A model generated the notes under the pieces. It saw nothing but the letters and a program-made list of their open reading frames with translations, made no database searches and had not been told where the DNA came from. A program made the translations under genes and the position numbers. A stretch of DNA of 64,000 nt from Treponema sp. C6A8 (GTDB taxonomy: Bacteria; Spirochaetota; Spirochaetia; Treponematales; Treponemataceae). Location: NCBI RefSeq assembly GCF_000619925.1, contig NZ_JHVB01000009.1, positions 62,001-126,000 on the forward strand, read 5' to 3'. This document shows positions 43,424 through 52,238 of the stretch, piece after piece; positions within the stretch are counted from its first letter, which is position 1, and each line of letters opens with the position of its first letter.

Positions 43424-44035
43424 ATGCGAACTGCAACTATAACAAGAAAAACTGGCGAAACACAAATATCACTTACCCTGAACTTAGACGGCAGCGGTAA
43501 ATGCGACGTAAAAAATCCAATCGGTTTTTTTGACCATATGCTTAAATCTTTCTGCAAGCACGGGCTTTTTGATTTGTCCGGCAGCATTTCTGGCGACCTT
43601 GAAGTTGACCAGCACCATACAATCGAAGATACAGGAATTGTTCTTGGTGAATGCTTTAAAAAGGCTCTGGGCGACTGCGCTGGCATTTTCCGCTCAGGAT
43701 TTTTCATCTACCCTATGGACGAAAGTCTTGTTCAGGCAGCCGTAGACTTTGGCGGCCGTCCATACCTTGTAAATAACGCAAACCTCACAGGAATTCCTCT
43801 TGTTTCAGTTCAGAACGGCAAGGAAGGCACCTTCCAGACCGACTGCTTTGAAGACTTCTGGCAGGGCTTCGTAAACGCCGCTTGCTGCAACCTCCACATC
43901 GACGTAATCCGCGGCCGCAGCGACCACCACAAAATTGAAGGCGCTTTTAAGGCAGTTTCCCGCGCCATCCGCGCCGCAGTAGAAATCGACGAGCGCCGCG
44001 GCGGAACAGTACCTAGTACGAAAGGCGTAATTTAG
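43424..44035 (+). CDS. hisB: Imidazoleglycerol-phosphate dehydratase
   Basis: A 203-residue enzyme removing water from imidazoleglycerol phosphate in histidine synthesis. The Mn-binding motifs are clear: GFFDHMLKSFCKHG near residue 34, DLEVDQHHTIED near 62, and the mirrored RGRSDHHKIEGAFKA near 165. It lacks the phosphatase domain of the E. coli fusion. GGAGG lies seven bases before the ATG. Confidence 0.94.
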   Translation: MRTATITRKTGETQISLTLNLDGSGKCDVKNPIGFFDHMLKSFCKHGLFDLSGSISGDLEVDQHHTIEDTGIVLGECFKKALGDCAGIFRSGFFIYPMDESLVQAAVDFGGRPYLVNNANLTGIPLVSVQNGKEGTFQTDCFEDFWQGFVNAACCNLHIDVIRGRSDHHKIEGAFKAVSRAIRAAVEIDERRGGTVPSTKGVI

Positions 44036-44066
44036 ATAAAATATTTTCATAATATATTACTTACAG

Positions 44067-44223
44067 GTAAAAAATGCTCCCGGTCAGTAAGTGAGGTTCA
44101 AAACCGCGCGATATCGCGCTACATGCTGTTTGTGGATAAGTAACTATAATAATTGCCGCTTTCGCGGCACTCCACAAACAGAATGTTTTTGCCCCTCGCT
44201 TCCTTCCCTCGCGCATTTTTTAC
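44067..44223 (+). repeat. Structured intergenic element (family A), copy 3
   Basis: Outer stem GTAAAAAATGC (44067-44077) with GCATTTTTTAC (44213-44223), exact. Variable stem AGTAAGTGAGG with CCTCGCTTCCT (one mismatch and a GU). CAAAAC with GTTTTTG. Palindrome GCGCGATATCGCGC. Inner stem CTGTTTGTGG (44125-44134) with CCACAAACAG (44172-44181). Hairpin GCCGC...GCGGC. It lies between hisB and the SGNH gene. Confidence 0.82.
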
Positions 44224-44237
44224 AGGGAGTGTTACCA

Positions 44238-44930
44238 ATGAAAATCTTAGTTATCGGTGACTCAATCTTAAAAGGCGCCGTAACCGGTACAGCCAGCGGC
44301 CATCTTTTTGATATTATAGAAGATTCCAGCCTGAACCTTGCCCAGAAGGCTCTGGGTTTTGAAATGGACAACCAGTCAGTTTTTGGCAACGTTATTTCCA
44401 AAGGTCAGCGCAAACTCAACAAAATGCTTGAACGTGGCGAAACTGCCGATTTTTGCATCGTAGAATTCTGCGGCAACGACAGCGATTACGACTGGGCTCT
44501 CGTCAGCGAAAATCCAAATGAAGCTCACCAGATGCGAACTCCCTTTGAAGATTACCTTCGCATCTACGACGAAATGATTAAAACACTCCGCGAGCACAAA
44601 ATCACACCGGTAATTATGATTAGCCCTGCCTTGTGTGCAGAACGCTGGTTCAATCACATTACAAACGGACACAACAAAGAAAACATTCTCAACTTCCTTG
44701 GCGGCGACATCGAAAAGCCTTTCAAAAATCAGAAGAGTTACGATGATGCCCTTGCGGAATACGCAAAAAAGAACAATGTTCAGACAGTAAATATGCGTGA
44801 GCCTATGCTTGCCACAGGTCATTTTGACGACCTCATGTGTCAGGACGGAATCCATCCGAATGAAGAGGGCTACCGCTTTATGTCAGAAATCTGGATTAAA
44901 GAAATCCCAAATCTCAAAAAAGAATTCTAG
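44238..44930 (+). CDS. SGNH/GDSL-family hydrolase
   Basis: A 230-residue esterase-like protein with no signal peptide. Block I is VIGDSILKG (nucleophile Ser), block III EFCGNDSDYDW (Gly and Asn of the oxyanion hole) and block V DGIHPNEEGYRFMSE (Asp and His). It may deacetylate sugars such as acetylated xylo-oligosaccharides, which would fit the fibre theme, but the substrate is unknown. I start it at 44238 behind GGGAG; an upstream in-frame ATG at 44091 lies inside the family A repeat. Confidence 0.85.
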   Translation: MKILVIGDSILKGAVTGTASGHLFDIIEDSSLNLAQKALGFEMDNQSVFGNVISKGQRKLNKMLERGETADFCIVEFCGNDSDYDWALVSENPNEAHQMRTPFEDYLRIYDEMIKTLREHKITPVIMISPALCAERWFNHITNGHNKENILNFLGGDIEKPFKNQKSYDDALAEYAKKNNVQTVNMREPMLATGHFDDLMCQDGIHPNEEGYRFMSEIWIKEIPNLKKEF

Positions 44931-44939
44931 GAAAATTAA

Positions 44940-45389
44940 ATGAACGAAATCGTAATTTATACAGATGGCGGCTGCCATGGAAACCCAGGACCTGGCGGCT
45001 GGGGAATCGTCGTTATTGCTGACGGCGTAGCAAAACAGCTGAGCGGCGGCGAAAAGCTTACCACAAACAACCGCATGGAACTCTGCGCCGCAATCGCAGC
45101 GCTTAGCGTCGTAAAAAACACACCGACCTTTGCAGGCCGCCCGATAACCGTAAACATCGACAGCCAGTATGTAAAAAACGGCATCACTACCTGGATAAAA
45201 TCCTGGAAGGCAAAGGGCTGGAAAACGGCAGACAAAAAGCCTGTAAAAAATCAGGACTTATGGGAGCAGCTGGACGCCCTTAATTCCCAGCTGACAGTCA
45301 CCTGGAACTGGGTAAAAGGCCACGCAGGCATCCAGTACAACGAAGTCTGCGATCAGCTCTGCCAGTCAGAAATCGCAAAATTCGAGTAA
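44940..45389 (+). CDS. rnhA: Ribonuclease HI
   Basis: A 149-residue enzyme cutting RNA in RNA-DNA hybrids. Catalytic residues fit the family: Asp in YTDGGCHGNPGPGG, Glu in NNRMELCAA, Asp in NIDSQYV and the last Asp in GHAGIQYNEVCDQL. It follows the SGNH gene by 9 bp. Convergent with pyrF. Confidence 0.94.
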   Translation: MNEIVIYTDGGCHGNPGPGGWGIVVIADGVAKQLSGGEKLTTNNRMELCAAIAALSVVKNTPTFAGRPITVNIDSQYVKNGITTWIKSWKAKGWKTADKKPVKNQDLWEQLDALNSQLTVTWNWVKGHAGIQYNEVCDQLCQSEIAKFE

Positions 45390-45411
45390 ATTATAAGGCA
45401 GAGCTTTTGCT

Positions 45412-46338
45412 TTACAAGTCAGTCTTGGCCTTGAGTAAGTCTTCCTTACTGAAAAGGCTGGCTCTTACAGCTGCTTCAACAATGTCTTCCATTGTAAGTT
45501 TTCCTGCATCGCGGGCAGAAGCAATTTTTTCATCCTTTTTCCATGCGCACAAAATACCGCGGGAAGAGTTTACAGCGCCGCCTGCCTTATCAAGAAGGGT
45601 TGCCGCAATACGTGCAGCGCCGCCCTGTGCTCCGTAACCTGGAATCAAGAAGAAAATCTCCGGGTACTTATCGCGAATCCATCTTGCATCGCTTTCCTGG
45701 GTAGCGCCGACTACAGCACCCATTACACCACAGGTCTGGTCTGGATAGAAAGCCTTAAACTCATCACTTATTCTGGCAAGTTCATCACCTACTCTTTCAA
45801 GCAAAAGTCCGCCTTCACTAAGCTTCTGATGTTCAATATCAACCATACCAGGGTTAGAAGTACACAATAAAACAAATCCGCCTTTTCCACCTTTTTCCGG
45901 ACTGCACCATTCAGTAAAAGGCTTAAGGGTATCAAAGCCCATATAAGGGTTTACAGTAATCAAATCAGTTTCAAAATCACCAGAAAAATGAGCGCGGGCA
46001 TAAGCACCGGCAGTAGCCGCAATGTCACCGCGTTTAATATCAGAAATGGCAGCAAGACCAGACTGGCGGACAGCCTTCAAAGTCTCTGAGAAAACCTTCA
46101 TTCCCTCAATTCCCATTGCCTCATAATATGCAATCTGAACCTTAAAGCAGCAGGCAGCATTTTCTTCTGCCACGCGTTTAATCAAAGCCTTGTTGAAAGC
46201 AAGAACAGCCGAGGCCGGCGAATCATACTGACTAAGGATATTTTCCGGAATGTAAGAAGGATCGGTATCCAGACCAACGCAAAGTGGACCATTTTTAAGC
46301 GCAAGTTCCTGAAGGCGCTGCATATTGTGTTTATTCAT
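45412..46338 (-). CDS. pyrF: Orotidine 5'-phosphate decarboxylase, type 2
   Basis: A 308-residue enzyme making UMP from OMP. GLDTDPSYIP near the start, the catalytic ISDIKRGDIAAT near residue 97, TVNPYMGFDTLKPF, and VVGATQ with PGYGAQGG near the end are the long-form (type 2) pattern. TATATT lies exactly 6 nt before the ATG with no Shine-Dalgarno sequence. It complements the pyrK-pyrD fusion at 32447-34246. Confidence 0.93.
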   Translation of the reverse strand: MNKHNMQRLQELALKNGPLCVGLDTDPSYIPENILSQYDSPASAVLAFNKALIKRVAEENAACCFKVQIAYYEAMGIEGMKVFSETLKAVRQSGLAAISDIKRGDIAATAGAYARAHFSGDFETDLITVNPYMGFDTLKPFTEWCSPEKGGKGGFVLLCTSNPGMVDIEHQKLSEGGLLLERVGDELARISDEFKAFYPDQTCGVMGAVVGATQESDARWIRDKYPEIFFLIPGYGAQGGAARIAATLLDKAGGAVNSSRGILCAWKKDEKIASARDAGKLTMEDIVEAAVRASLFSKEDLLKAKTDL

Positions 46339-46406
46339 GCGCTAAATATATCAATTATATAGAAAAAATTGAATAGAAAAATTTCTTCAGGCCGATAATA
46401 TAAAAT

Positions 46407-47390
46407 ATGAACTTTAAGAAAATCAGAAAGCCTTTAATAATCACGCTGAGCGTAATTTTAGTATTAAATATCCTTCTTCAGCTTTTATGCGTCTACTTTA
46501 CTCATACAGCCTTCCGCCAGCTTCCGCCGGAAAATGCGCCTGATTCTCCTCTTTTTGTGCAGGAACGTCATCCGCCTTACACTGGAACTAACCAGGCAGA
46601 AATATTAAATCAGAAAGAAAAAGACCGCTGCTATCCTCTTTTAAAGGCGGTTTCGGAAGTGGTGGAAATTACAAGCTTTGACGGCCTGCAGCTAAAAGCC
46701 TATCTTGCACTAAAAGAAAACAATCATAACTACGCAATTCTCATGCACGGCTTTAAAGACAGCCCAAAATGTGTATCTCCATATGCAGAGCACTTTTATA
46801 AAAATGGCTTCAACACTCTTGTTCCAGGTCAGCGCGGCCACGGATGGAGCCAGGGCAATTTTATTGATATGTCTGCCTTTACACCACAGGATGTAAAAAG
46901 CTGGATTGAATATATCTGCAAGCTGGACAGCCAGGCCAGAATTGTCTTGTGGGGCATTTCCATGGGCGGCTCAACTGTTATGAGGGCAACAGGCCTTGAT
47001 TTACCTGAGAACGTAATCTGCTGTATTGAAGACTGCGGTTTTTCTTCTGCCTGGGATGAATTTGTCTATCAGATGAATACCTTTTACAAACTGCCGGGTA
47101 AGCTTTTGATGCCTTACTTCAATCTTTACATAAAAAGAAAGCTGGGTTTTGACTGCCGCAAGGTTTCTGCAAAAGATGATTTGAAAAATTCTTCTATTCC
47201 AACCCTCTTTATTCACGGGCAGGCTGATACTTACGTGCCTTACTATATGCTGGATGTGGTTTATAAAACTGCTGCCTGCCCGAAAGAAGCGCTTGCAGTT
47301 GAAGAGGCCCAGCACGCAAGGGCAGCTTTTACAGCCCCACTTGCCTACTGGCTTACAGTTGATAATTTTCTGAAAAAATATTTCCTTTAA
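46407..47390 (+). CDS. Membrane-anchored alpha/beta hydrolase
   Basis: A 327-residue serine hydrolase. One N-terminal transmembrane helix (residues 9-28) leaves the catalytic domain outside the inner membrane. LMHGFKDSP gives the oxyanion region, WGISMGGSTV the nucleophile Ser, GQADTYVP the Asp and EEAQHARA the His. It resembles the YqkD/Bem46 group. Substrate unknown. Its end overlaps the convergent LacI gene by four bases. Confidence 0.82.
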   Translation: MNFKKIRKPLIITLSVILVLNILLQLLCVYFTHTAFRQLPPENAPDSPLFVQERHPPYTGTNQAEILNQKEKDRCYPLLKAVSEVVEITSFDGLQLKAYLALKENNHNYAILMHGFKDSPKCVSPYAEHFYKNGFNTLVPGQRGHGWSQGNFIDMSAFTPQDVKSWIEYICKLDSQARIVLWGISMGGSTVMRATGLDLPENVICCIEDCGFSSAWDEFVYQMNTFYKLPGKLLMPYFNLYIKRKLGFDCRKVSAKDDLKNSSIPTLFIHGQADTYVPYYMLDVVYKTAACPKEALAVEEAQHARAAFTAPLAYWLTVDNFLKKYFL

Positions 47391-48400
47391 ATTTTTCTGA
47401 CAGTTTCGTGTTCTTCAAGGGAAAGGTCACAGACAATTCGTTTTTCTGTAATTTCTTCCTTTTTAATTGCCTTGAGCAAAAGCTCAACCGCAGCCCTTCC
47501 TTTGTGAGAAATATCCTGAGAAATTGTAGTCAGACGTGGAGAAACGAAACGGCACAAGGAAAGATTATCAAAGCCCACAACAGATAAATCCTGAGGAACA
47601 GAAAGTCCGCCCTGTCTGGCGCCTTCCACCAGCCCCAATGCAAACAAATCGGCAGTTGCAAAGACAGCAGTAAGGTCCATTTCCTTTCTGGCAAGAGCCG
47701 CTCCCCATGAAATTCCATCTTCATAGCCGGTAGCGGTCTGAATCTGCTTTATGAATTTCTTGAGCCCCGATTCCTGCATGGCCTTTACATAGCCCTTATA
47801 GCGTTCCTTGATAACAGAATCCTTCTGGTCCAGAAAGCCTGCAAAGCCGATTTTCTTGTGCCCGTTTTCAATCAAATATTTTGTGGCAAGATAGCCGCCC
47901 TTTTTGTCATCGATTTCAACAGTCATATAATCGGCGCCGGAAGTATTCATGCTGTCAATAAAAACCAGCGGGCACTGGCAGTATTCCGTGTAATACTTCA
48001 TGTCATCAATGTTCTGATCCGAAATAAAAATTGCCCCGTCTGCCTGCCAGTTCTGCAGCAGATTTATTGCATGCTGGCGGTCATCGACTGTCTGAATAAT
48101 TGTATAGTAGCCGTTTTCGTGAATTGCGCTTTCAATTTCACCAAAAAGGTCGCTGACATAAGGGTCTTTGAATACATTTTCTGCGGAAACATAAGTACTC
48201 ACAAAAACTGCAATCAGGCGGGATTCGTGCTTGGCAAGGGAACGCGCGTTGAGGTTTGGTGTGTAATGCATATCCTTAATGATTTTCTGAACGCGCTCTA
48301 TTGTCTCTTTTGAAACCTTTGATTTTTTTCCGTTGATGACGTTAGAAACCGTCATAACACTTACGCCGGCTTCCTTTGCAATGTCTTTGAGAGTGAGCAT
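47387..48400 (-). CDS. LacI-family transcriptional regulator
   Basis: A 337-residue regulator with the N-terminal helix-turn-helix (TLKDIAKEAGVSVMTVSNVIN) and a sugar-binding-fold sensor. It stands alone, convergent with the hydrolase; no sugar genes are beside it, so its regulon is unknown. AAGGA precedes the ATG, and a palindrome at 48419-48439 suggests autoregulation. Confidence 0.85.
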   Translation of the reverse strand: MLTLKDIAKEAGVSVMTVSNVINGKKSKVSKETIERVQKIIKDMHYTPNLNARSLAKHESRLIAVFVSTYVSAENVFKDPYVSDLFGEIESAIHENGYYTIIQTVDDRQHAINLLQNWQADGAIFISDQNIDDMKYYTEYCQCPLVFIDSMNTSGADYMTVEIDDKKGGYLATKYLIENGHKKIGFAGFLDQKDSVIKERYKGYVKAMQESGLKKFIKQIQTATGYEDGISWGAALARKEMDLTAVFATADLFALGLVEGARQGGLSVPQDLSVVGFDNLSLCRFVSPRLTTISQDISHKGRAAVELLLKAIKKEEITEKRIVCDLSLEEHETVRKI

Positions 48401-48418
48401 ACTTTTTCCTTAGTTTAT

Positions 48419-48439
48419 CGTTACATTTAATTGTAAACG
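48419..48439. promoter_or_regulatory. Possible autoregulatory operator of the LacI-family gene
   Basis: TTACA and TGTAA form an inverted repeat with a 6-bp centre inside a longer CGTT...AACG frame, 19 bp upstream of the regulator's start codon. Confidence 0.4.
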
Positions 48440-48524
48440 TAATATTGCAAAAAGTAAAATAATTTTTTTTTAACTATTTCCGATTTTGACTTCCGAATTT
48501 TCACAGTCGGCGACTATATTATAC

Positions 48525-48593
48525 GTGGGCTAAAAAAGATTTTTACAATGTAAATTTCCCTAGCCCACTAGCACTCTTTGCAAGGCAAAGAGT
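48525..48593 (-). repeat. Two-stem intergenic element (family B), copy 4
   Basis: On the minus strand: hairpin ACTCTTTGC-CTT-GCAAAGAGT (48573-48593), spacer of four, then stem GTGGGCTA / TAGCCCAC closing a 28-nt loop (48533-48560). Same layout as the other three copies. It lies between the divergent LacI and EEP genes, so it is not a terminator of either. Confidence 0.65.
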
Positions 48594-48619
48594 ATTTTAA
48601 GAATATTTTGAGAGGAAAA

Positions 48620-49645
48620 ATGAAGCGGATTTATTTTGGACTTTTTATATGGATGACGTTTATTTCATGCGGATTGAATGAATGCGATGAGGGGAAGAGG
48701 GCGGCGACAGGCGGCAGTGAAGCAAGATTTTCCATTGTAAACTGGAATGTTCAGACCTTTTTTGACGGCAAGACGGACGGAAACGAATACAAGGAATATA
48801 AATCTTCAGAAAAATGGTCAAACGACAAATATATTGCAAGACTTACAAGACTCTGCGATGTTCTTACCAGCATAAATGCAGACATCTGTGTACTGGAAGA
48901 AATTGAAAACGAAGGCGTGATTTATGACATTTCAAATCAGCTGGCAGGAAAATCCTGGGATTCCCGTAATAACTGGACCTACAGCTGTTTTTCAAAAGAA
49001 GAAGAAAGTGCAATAGGCTGTGCAGTTCTTTCACGTTTTCCCCTCTTCGGAATTAAAAGTCATTCAATCGATATCAGAAGTCAGAGTAAAAAGCAGCCTT
49101 CCGTCCGCCCCCTTATGGAAGTTTCCGCTGATATTAACGGGCAGGAAGTTACGATTTTTGTAAACCACTGGAAATCAAAATCTGGCGGGGAATATGAATC
49201 TGAAATCTGGCGGGACTGGCAGGAATCTGTACTTGCAGGCAGGCTTGAAGTCCTGAGGGCTCGCGGCGGCAGGGCTGTAATCTGCGGAGATTTTAACCGA
49301 AATGCAGATGAGTTCATTCTGGATTTTTCAGGAGGCAAAGACAGCGCCAATACAATTTTCAGAAATGCCAGTCTTTCAGGCTCCCCTTCCCACGTAAAAG
49401 CCCGCTCTCCCTGGTTCAAAGCGGACGGCGGCTACGCGACACCAATCGGAAGCTATTTTTACAAAGGCAGCTGGGGGAGAATCGATCATATTTTCACTTT
49501 GGGTCAGGCAAGGTTTATAAGTTTCGCCCCGAAAGCAGAAGAGCCCTGGGCAGACCAGGACAAAATACCTGTCGCCTATAAAATCTACAGTGGCAGCGGC
49601 TACTCAGACCATCTTCCGGTCCTAGCAAATATTCTTCTTTATTAA
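48620..49645 (+). CDS. Endonuclease/exonuclease/phosphatase-family lipoprotein
   Basis: A 341-residue exported protein. The signal ends WMTFISC (Cys near 17), a loose lipobox. The EEP (DNase I-like) fold shows NWNVQTF, VLEEIEN with the metal Glu, NHWKSKSGG, CGDFNRNADE and the final SDHLPV. It may be an extracytoplasmic nuclease or phosphodiesterase. The start at 48620 is set by GAGAGGA upstream; a 14-residue longer reading lacks a site. Its 3' end overlaps the convergent methyltransferase gene by 24 bases. Confidence 0.82.
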   Translation: MKRIYFGLFIWMTFISCGLNECDEGKRAATGGSEARFSIVNWNVQTFFDGKTDGNEYKEYKSSEKWSNDKYIARLTRLCDVLTSINADICVLEEIENEGVIYDISNQLAGKSWDSRNNWTYSCFSKEEESAIGCAVLSRFPLFGIKSHSIDIRSQSKKQPSVRPLMEVSADINGQEVTIFVNHWKSKSGGEYESEIWRDWQESVLAGRLEVLRARGGRAVICGDFNRNADEFILDFSGGKDSANTIFRNASLSGSPSHVKARSPWFKADGGYATPIGSYFYKGSWGRIDHIFTLGQARFISFAPKAEEPWADQDKIPVAYKIYSGSGYSDHLPVLANILLY

Positions 49646-50821
49646 AAAGAGGTATTCCTTTACGTGAATATCGCGGGCTTTAAGGTTGCGGCTGCCCCGG
49701 AAAGTATTGTAGTCAGATTCCAGCACGCGAACAGAACCGCACTGATTCATCAGCTCAATCATTTCGTCACGGCCGATAAAGCCCTCTGAATTAAAGGAAA
49801 TGAGCACATAGCGGGCGCGGACATTTTTTACCAGCTCCAGGAAGGCCTGGGCAACCTGACGCTTTTTATTGTAAGACGAACGGTTCCAGCCGGAAGGAAT
49901 TCCAGAAACCCGGCTGATGCAGTCTGTATCTGGTTCCTTGTAAGAGGCAACCAAATTAAGCATAAAATAATTGGAGCCGTAAGGATGCTGATTATATGGC
50001 GGATCAAAATAGGCAAGATCAAAAGTGCCGTCAAAATTACCGCTTGCCCCAGCCTCATAGAGTTCCGGCAGTGTCACCAGTTCATTTGCATTCATGTTAA
50101 AAACACGGGACGGACACTCAAACTCGCTGAAGACAGGAAGCTTTAATTCAATATCGCCAAGAATGCGGGAAAGGGCGTTTTTTCCGTTTCCACCAAACTG
50201 TCCGATTCCTGTCTTTGAGTTTTTGTAAAAGCCCTTAAAAACGCCCGAAGTATTTGCGTGAATGCTGGCCTCAGAAAGCAGGGGCGCAATAAAAAAGTGG
50301 CGGACATCCTCTGGCACCTCAGAGTCTATCAGCTGGCGGGCAAGGTCCAGATAATTTGCATTCCGGGTTGTATAAAAACAGCGGTCATTCTTCTGAATGT
50401 TGTTTTCGTCCGCAGGGGAATAGAGCCTTGTAATAAAGCCTGGCACAGGATGATTTCCTGCCGCCCGCATCCCCTGGAGCCTTGCAAGTTCTGACTCAAG
50501 TTTTTGGGTCAAGCCGTCATGTATTTGAGCCAATCGGGCGGCAGGAACTTCAGATTTATCAGCTAAATAACATCGGTTAATGATGCAGGAATAATTTTCA
50601 AGGTCATTAACCGCAATATAACTTGCAAACTGCTTCAAATAACGGGCAACAATTCCGCTGCCTGAAAAAAGGTCAAGGCAGGAAAGCTTCTTGCGGCCAA
50701 GCTCACTCTGAACAATAGAAATGCCCTGCCCGATAAAAGGCAGAAGGGCACGCTTGTTTCCAAGGTATGTGATAAGCTGTTCTGTAAGGTAAGCCTGGCT
50801 TTCAGCCTTATTTTCCGACAT
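49622..50821 (-). CDS. D12-class adenine-N6 DNA methyltransferase, orphan
   Basis: A 399-residue enzyme transferring a methyl group to adenine in DNA. Order of motifs is of the alpha/D12 class: TYLGNKRALLPFI (motif X), LDLFSGSGIVARYL (SAM motif I) near residue 46, and the catalytic DPPYNQHPY (motif IV) near residue 270. No restriction enzyme gene is adjacent, so it may have an epigenetic role or be the remnant of a system. Its ATG overlaps the aroA stop by one base (TAATG). Recognition sequence unknown. Confidence 0.85.
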   Translation of the reverse strand: MSENKAESQAYLTEQLITYLGNKRALLPFIGQGISIVQSELGRKKLSCLDLFSGSGIVARYLKQFASYIAVNDLENYSCIINRCYLADKSEVPAARLAQIHDGLTQKLESELARLQGMRAAGNHPVPGFITRLYSPADENNIQKNDRCFYTTRNANYLDLARQLIDSEVPEDVRHFFIAPLLSEASIHANTSGVFKGFYKNSKTGIGQFGGNGKNALSRILGDIELKLPVFSEFECPSRVFNMNANELVTLPELYEAGASGNFDGTFDLAYFDPPYNQHPYGSNYFMLNLVASYKEPDTDCISRVSGIPSGWNRSSYNKKRQVAQAFLELVKNVRARYVLISFNSEGFIGRDEMIELMNQCGSVRVLESDYNTFRGSRNLKARDIHVKEYLFLIKKNIC

Positions 50822-52182
50822 TAGAGAACCTTAAAGCCTGCACCAATTGAATTCATAACTTCAAAGAAGCCTGGGAAGGAAACACTGCAGCATTCAGCAT
50901 CGTTGATGATTACACTTTCGCCGGCAGGGAGCCCCAGTCCAAGACAGGCAAGGCTCATTGCAATACGGTGATCTTTAAATGATTCAACTTCTCCGCCGTG
51001 AAGTCCTTTTCCGCCTTCGTGGCCGTGAATAATCAGACAGTCCTCGCCTTCTTCCACGTCAGCGCCAAGCTTGCGGAGTTCAGTCTTCATTGCTTCAATG
51101 CGGTCAGTTTCCTTTTTGCGGCAGATTTCAACGTCAGTGATAATAGTAGTGCCTTCTATAAAGCAGGCAATTACCGCAAGGGCGCAGATTGCATCCGGGA
51201 ATGGAGAAATTGTAACGCGGAACTGGCCGTTCGGGCAGTTCTTTGTAGATAAAACTTTTCCGCCCTGCTTTCCGCGAACTGTAAGAGTGCAGTCTTTTTT
51301 ATTCCATTCAATGTCAGCCCCAATCTGCTGCAAAACTTCTACGATTTTGTCGTCACCCTGGCTGCCAGAACCGTCAATTTCTTCAATTACAATTTCGCTT
51401 CCGCTGATAAGGGCAGCTACCAGAGGAAAGGCAACGGCTTCCCAATCAGATGGAACAGTTTTATCAAAAGCCTTAATATCAACAGGGCCGGTAACTGTGA
51501 TTTTCTTGAAATCCTCGCTGATTGTACAAGGCACTCCGACGCTTTCAAGCCACATTTTTGTCATTGTAAGGTAAGGAGTTTCTTTCGGGTCAGTCAAATT
51601 AATATGAAGAGTGCCTTTCAAGCGGCTTGTTGCCATCATAAAACCGCTGATGTACTGGGAAAGTTTTCCGTCAGTTGTAAGAGTTTTGTTCACATCAATC
51701 GGACCTGCAAACTTAAAGGGAGGAGTTACCGAGCCCGGCTGCAGGCAGGCTGCATTTCCTCCAAGCTGATTAAGGGCGTCAATCAGATGATTTACAGGAC
51801 GCTTGCAGATTGATTCGTCTCCGGTAAAAGTACAGTCACCGGCCAAGGTTGATAAAACAGGACACAAAAAATACATAAGGGAGCCTGAGTTGCCGACATC
51901 AATCACATCTTTTGGCAGATGAAGATTTTTTCCGGCTCCGCGTACAGTCCAGACAGCAGGCTGACTTGATTTATTGTCCGATGCTTCAGGAACTATAACT
52001 TCGGCACCGATCTGCTTTACGGCCTGTACGGTAGAAAGGCAGTCATTACTTGGAAGTGGATTTTTAATATGCGAAGTGCCGTCTGCCAGAGTTGCCAGAA
52101 TCAAGGCACGGATTGTATGACTTTTTGAACCAGGAACGCTTACGTGTCCTGAAAGAGACGATTTTTGAGAACTAATTTTCAT
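50821..52182 (-). CDS. aroA: EPSP synthase (3-phosphoshikimate 1-carboxyvinyltransferase), divergent
   Basis: A 453-residue two-domain enzyme of the AroA fold, the sixth step of chorismate synthesis. GSKSHTIRALILATLADG, LPSNDCLSTV, RPVNHLIDAL, CRKKETDRIEAM and DHRIAMSLA are conserved. Two residues usually invariant for PEP binding differ: the Arg of GTxxR is Tyr (GNSGSLMYFL) and the Lys of KTFP is Val (SVSFPGFF). The start at 52182 is chosen because TACAAT lies 7 nt upstream; longer starts at 52191 or 52209 overlap that box. Divergent from the PurH-like gene. Catalysis is therefore uncertain. Confidence 0.82.
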   Translation of the reverse strand: MKISSQKSSLSGHVSVPGSKSHTIRALILATLADGTSHIKNPLPSNDCLSTVQAVKQIGAEVIVPEASDNKSSQPAVWTVRGAGKNLHLPKDVIDVGNSGSLMYFLCPVLSTLAGDCTFTGDESICKRPVNHLIDALNQLGGNAACLQPGSVTPPFKFAGPIDVNKTLTTDGKLSQYISGFMMATSRLKGTLHINLTDPKETPYLTMTKMWLESVGVPCTISEDFKKITVTGPVDIKAFDKTVPSDWEAVAFPLVAALISGSEIVIEEIDGSGSQGDDKIVEVLQQIGADIEWNKKDCTLTVRGKQGGKVLSTKNCPNGQFRVTISPFPDAICALAVIACFIEGTTIITDVEICRKKETDRIEAMKTELRKLGADVEEGEDCLIIHGHEGGKGLHGGEVESFKDHRIAMSLACLGLGLPAGESVIINDAECCSVSFPGFFEVMNSIGAGFKVL

Positions 52183-52189
52183 AGTGCCC

Positions 52190-52232
52190 ATTGTAACAAA
52201 AACTTTCAAAATTTCCTATTATTTGATAGAAT
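52190..52232. promoter_or_regulatory. Divergent leaderless-type promoters, aroA and PurH-like genes
   Basis: TACAAT on the minus strand (52190-52195) lies 7 nt before the aroA ATG. TAGAAT on the plus strand (52227-52232) lies 6 nt before the ATG at 52239. The two boxes are only 31 bp apart, so their -35 regions overlap and the promoters may compete. Confidence 0.5.
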
Positions 52233-52238
52233 TATTAC

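Noticed and set aside
49622-50821. Restriction-modification or other defence system around the adenine methyltransferase
   Set aside because: Neighbours are aroA and an exported EEP lipoprotein; no endonuclease, helicase or specificity gene is adjacent.
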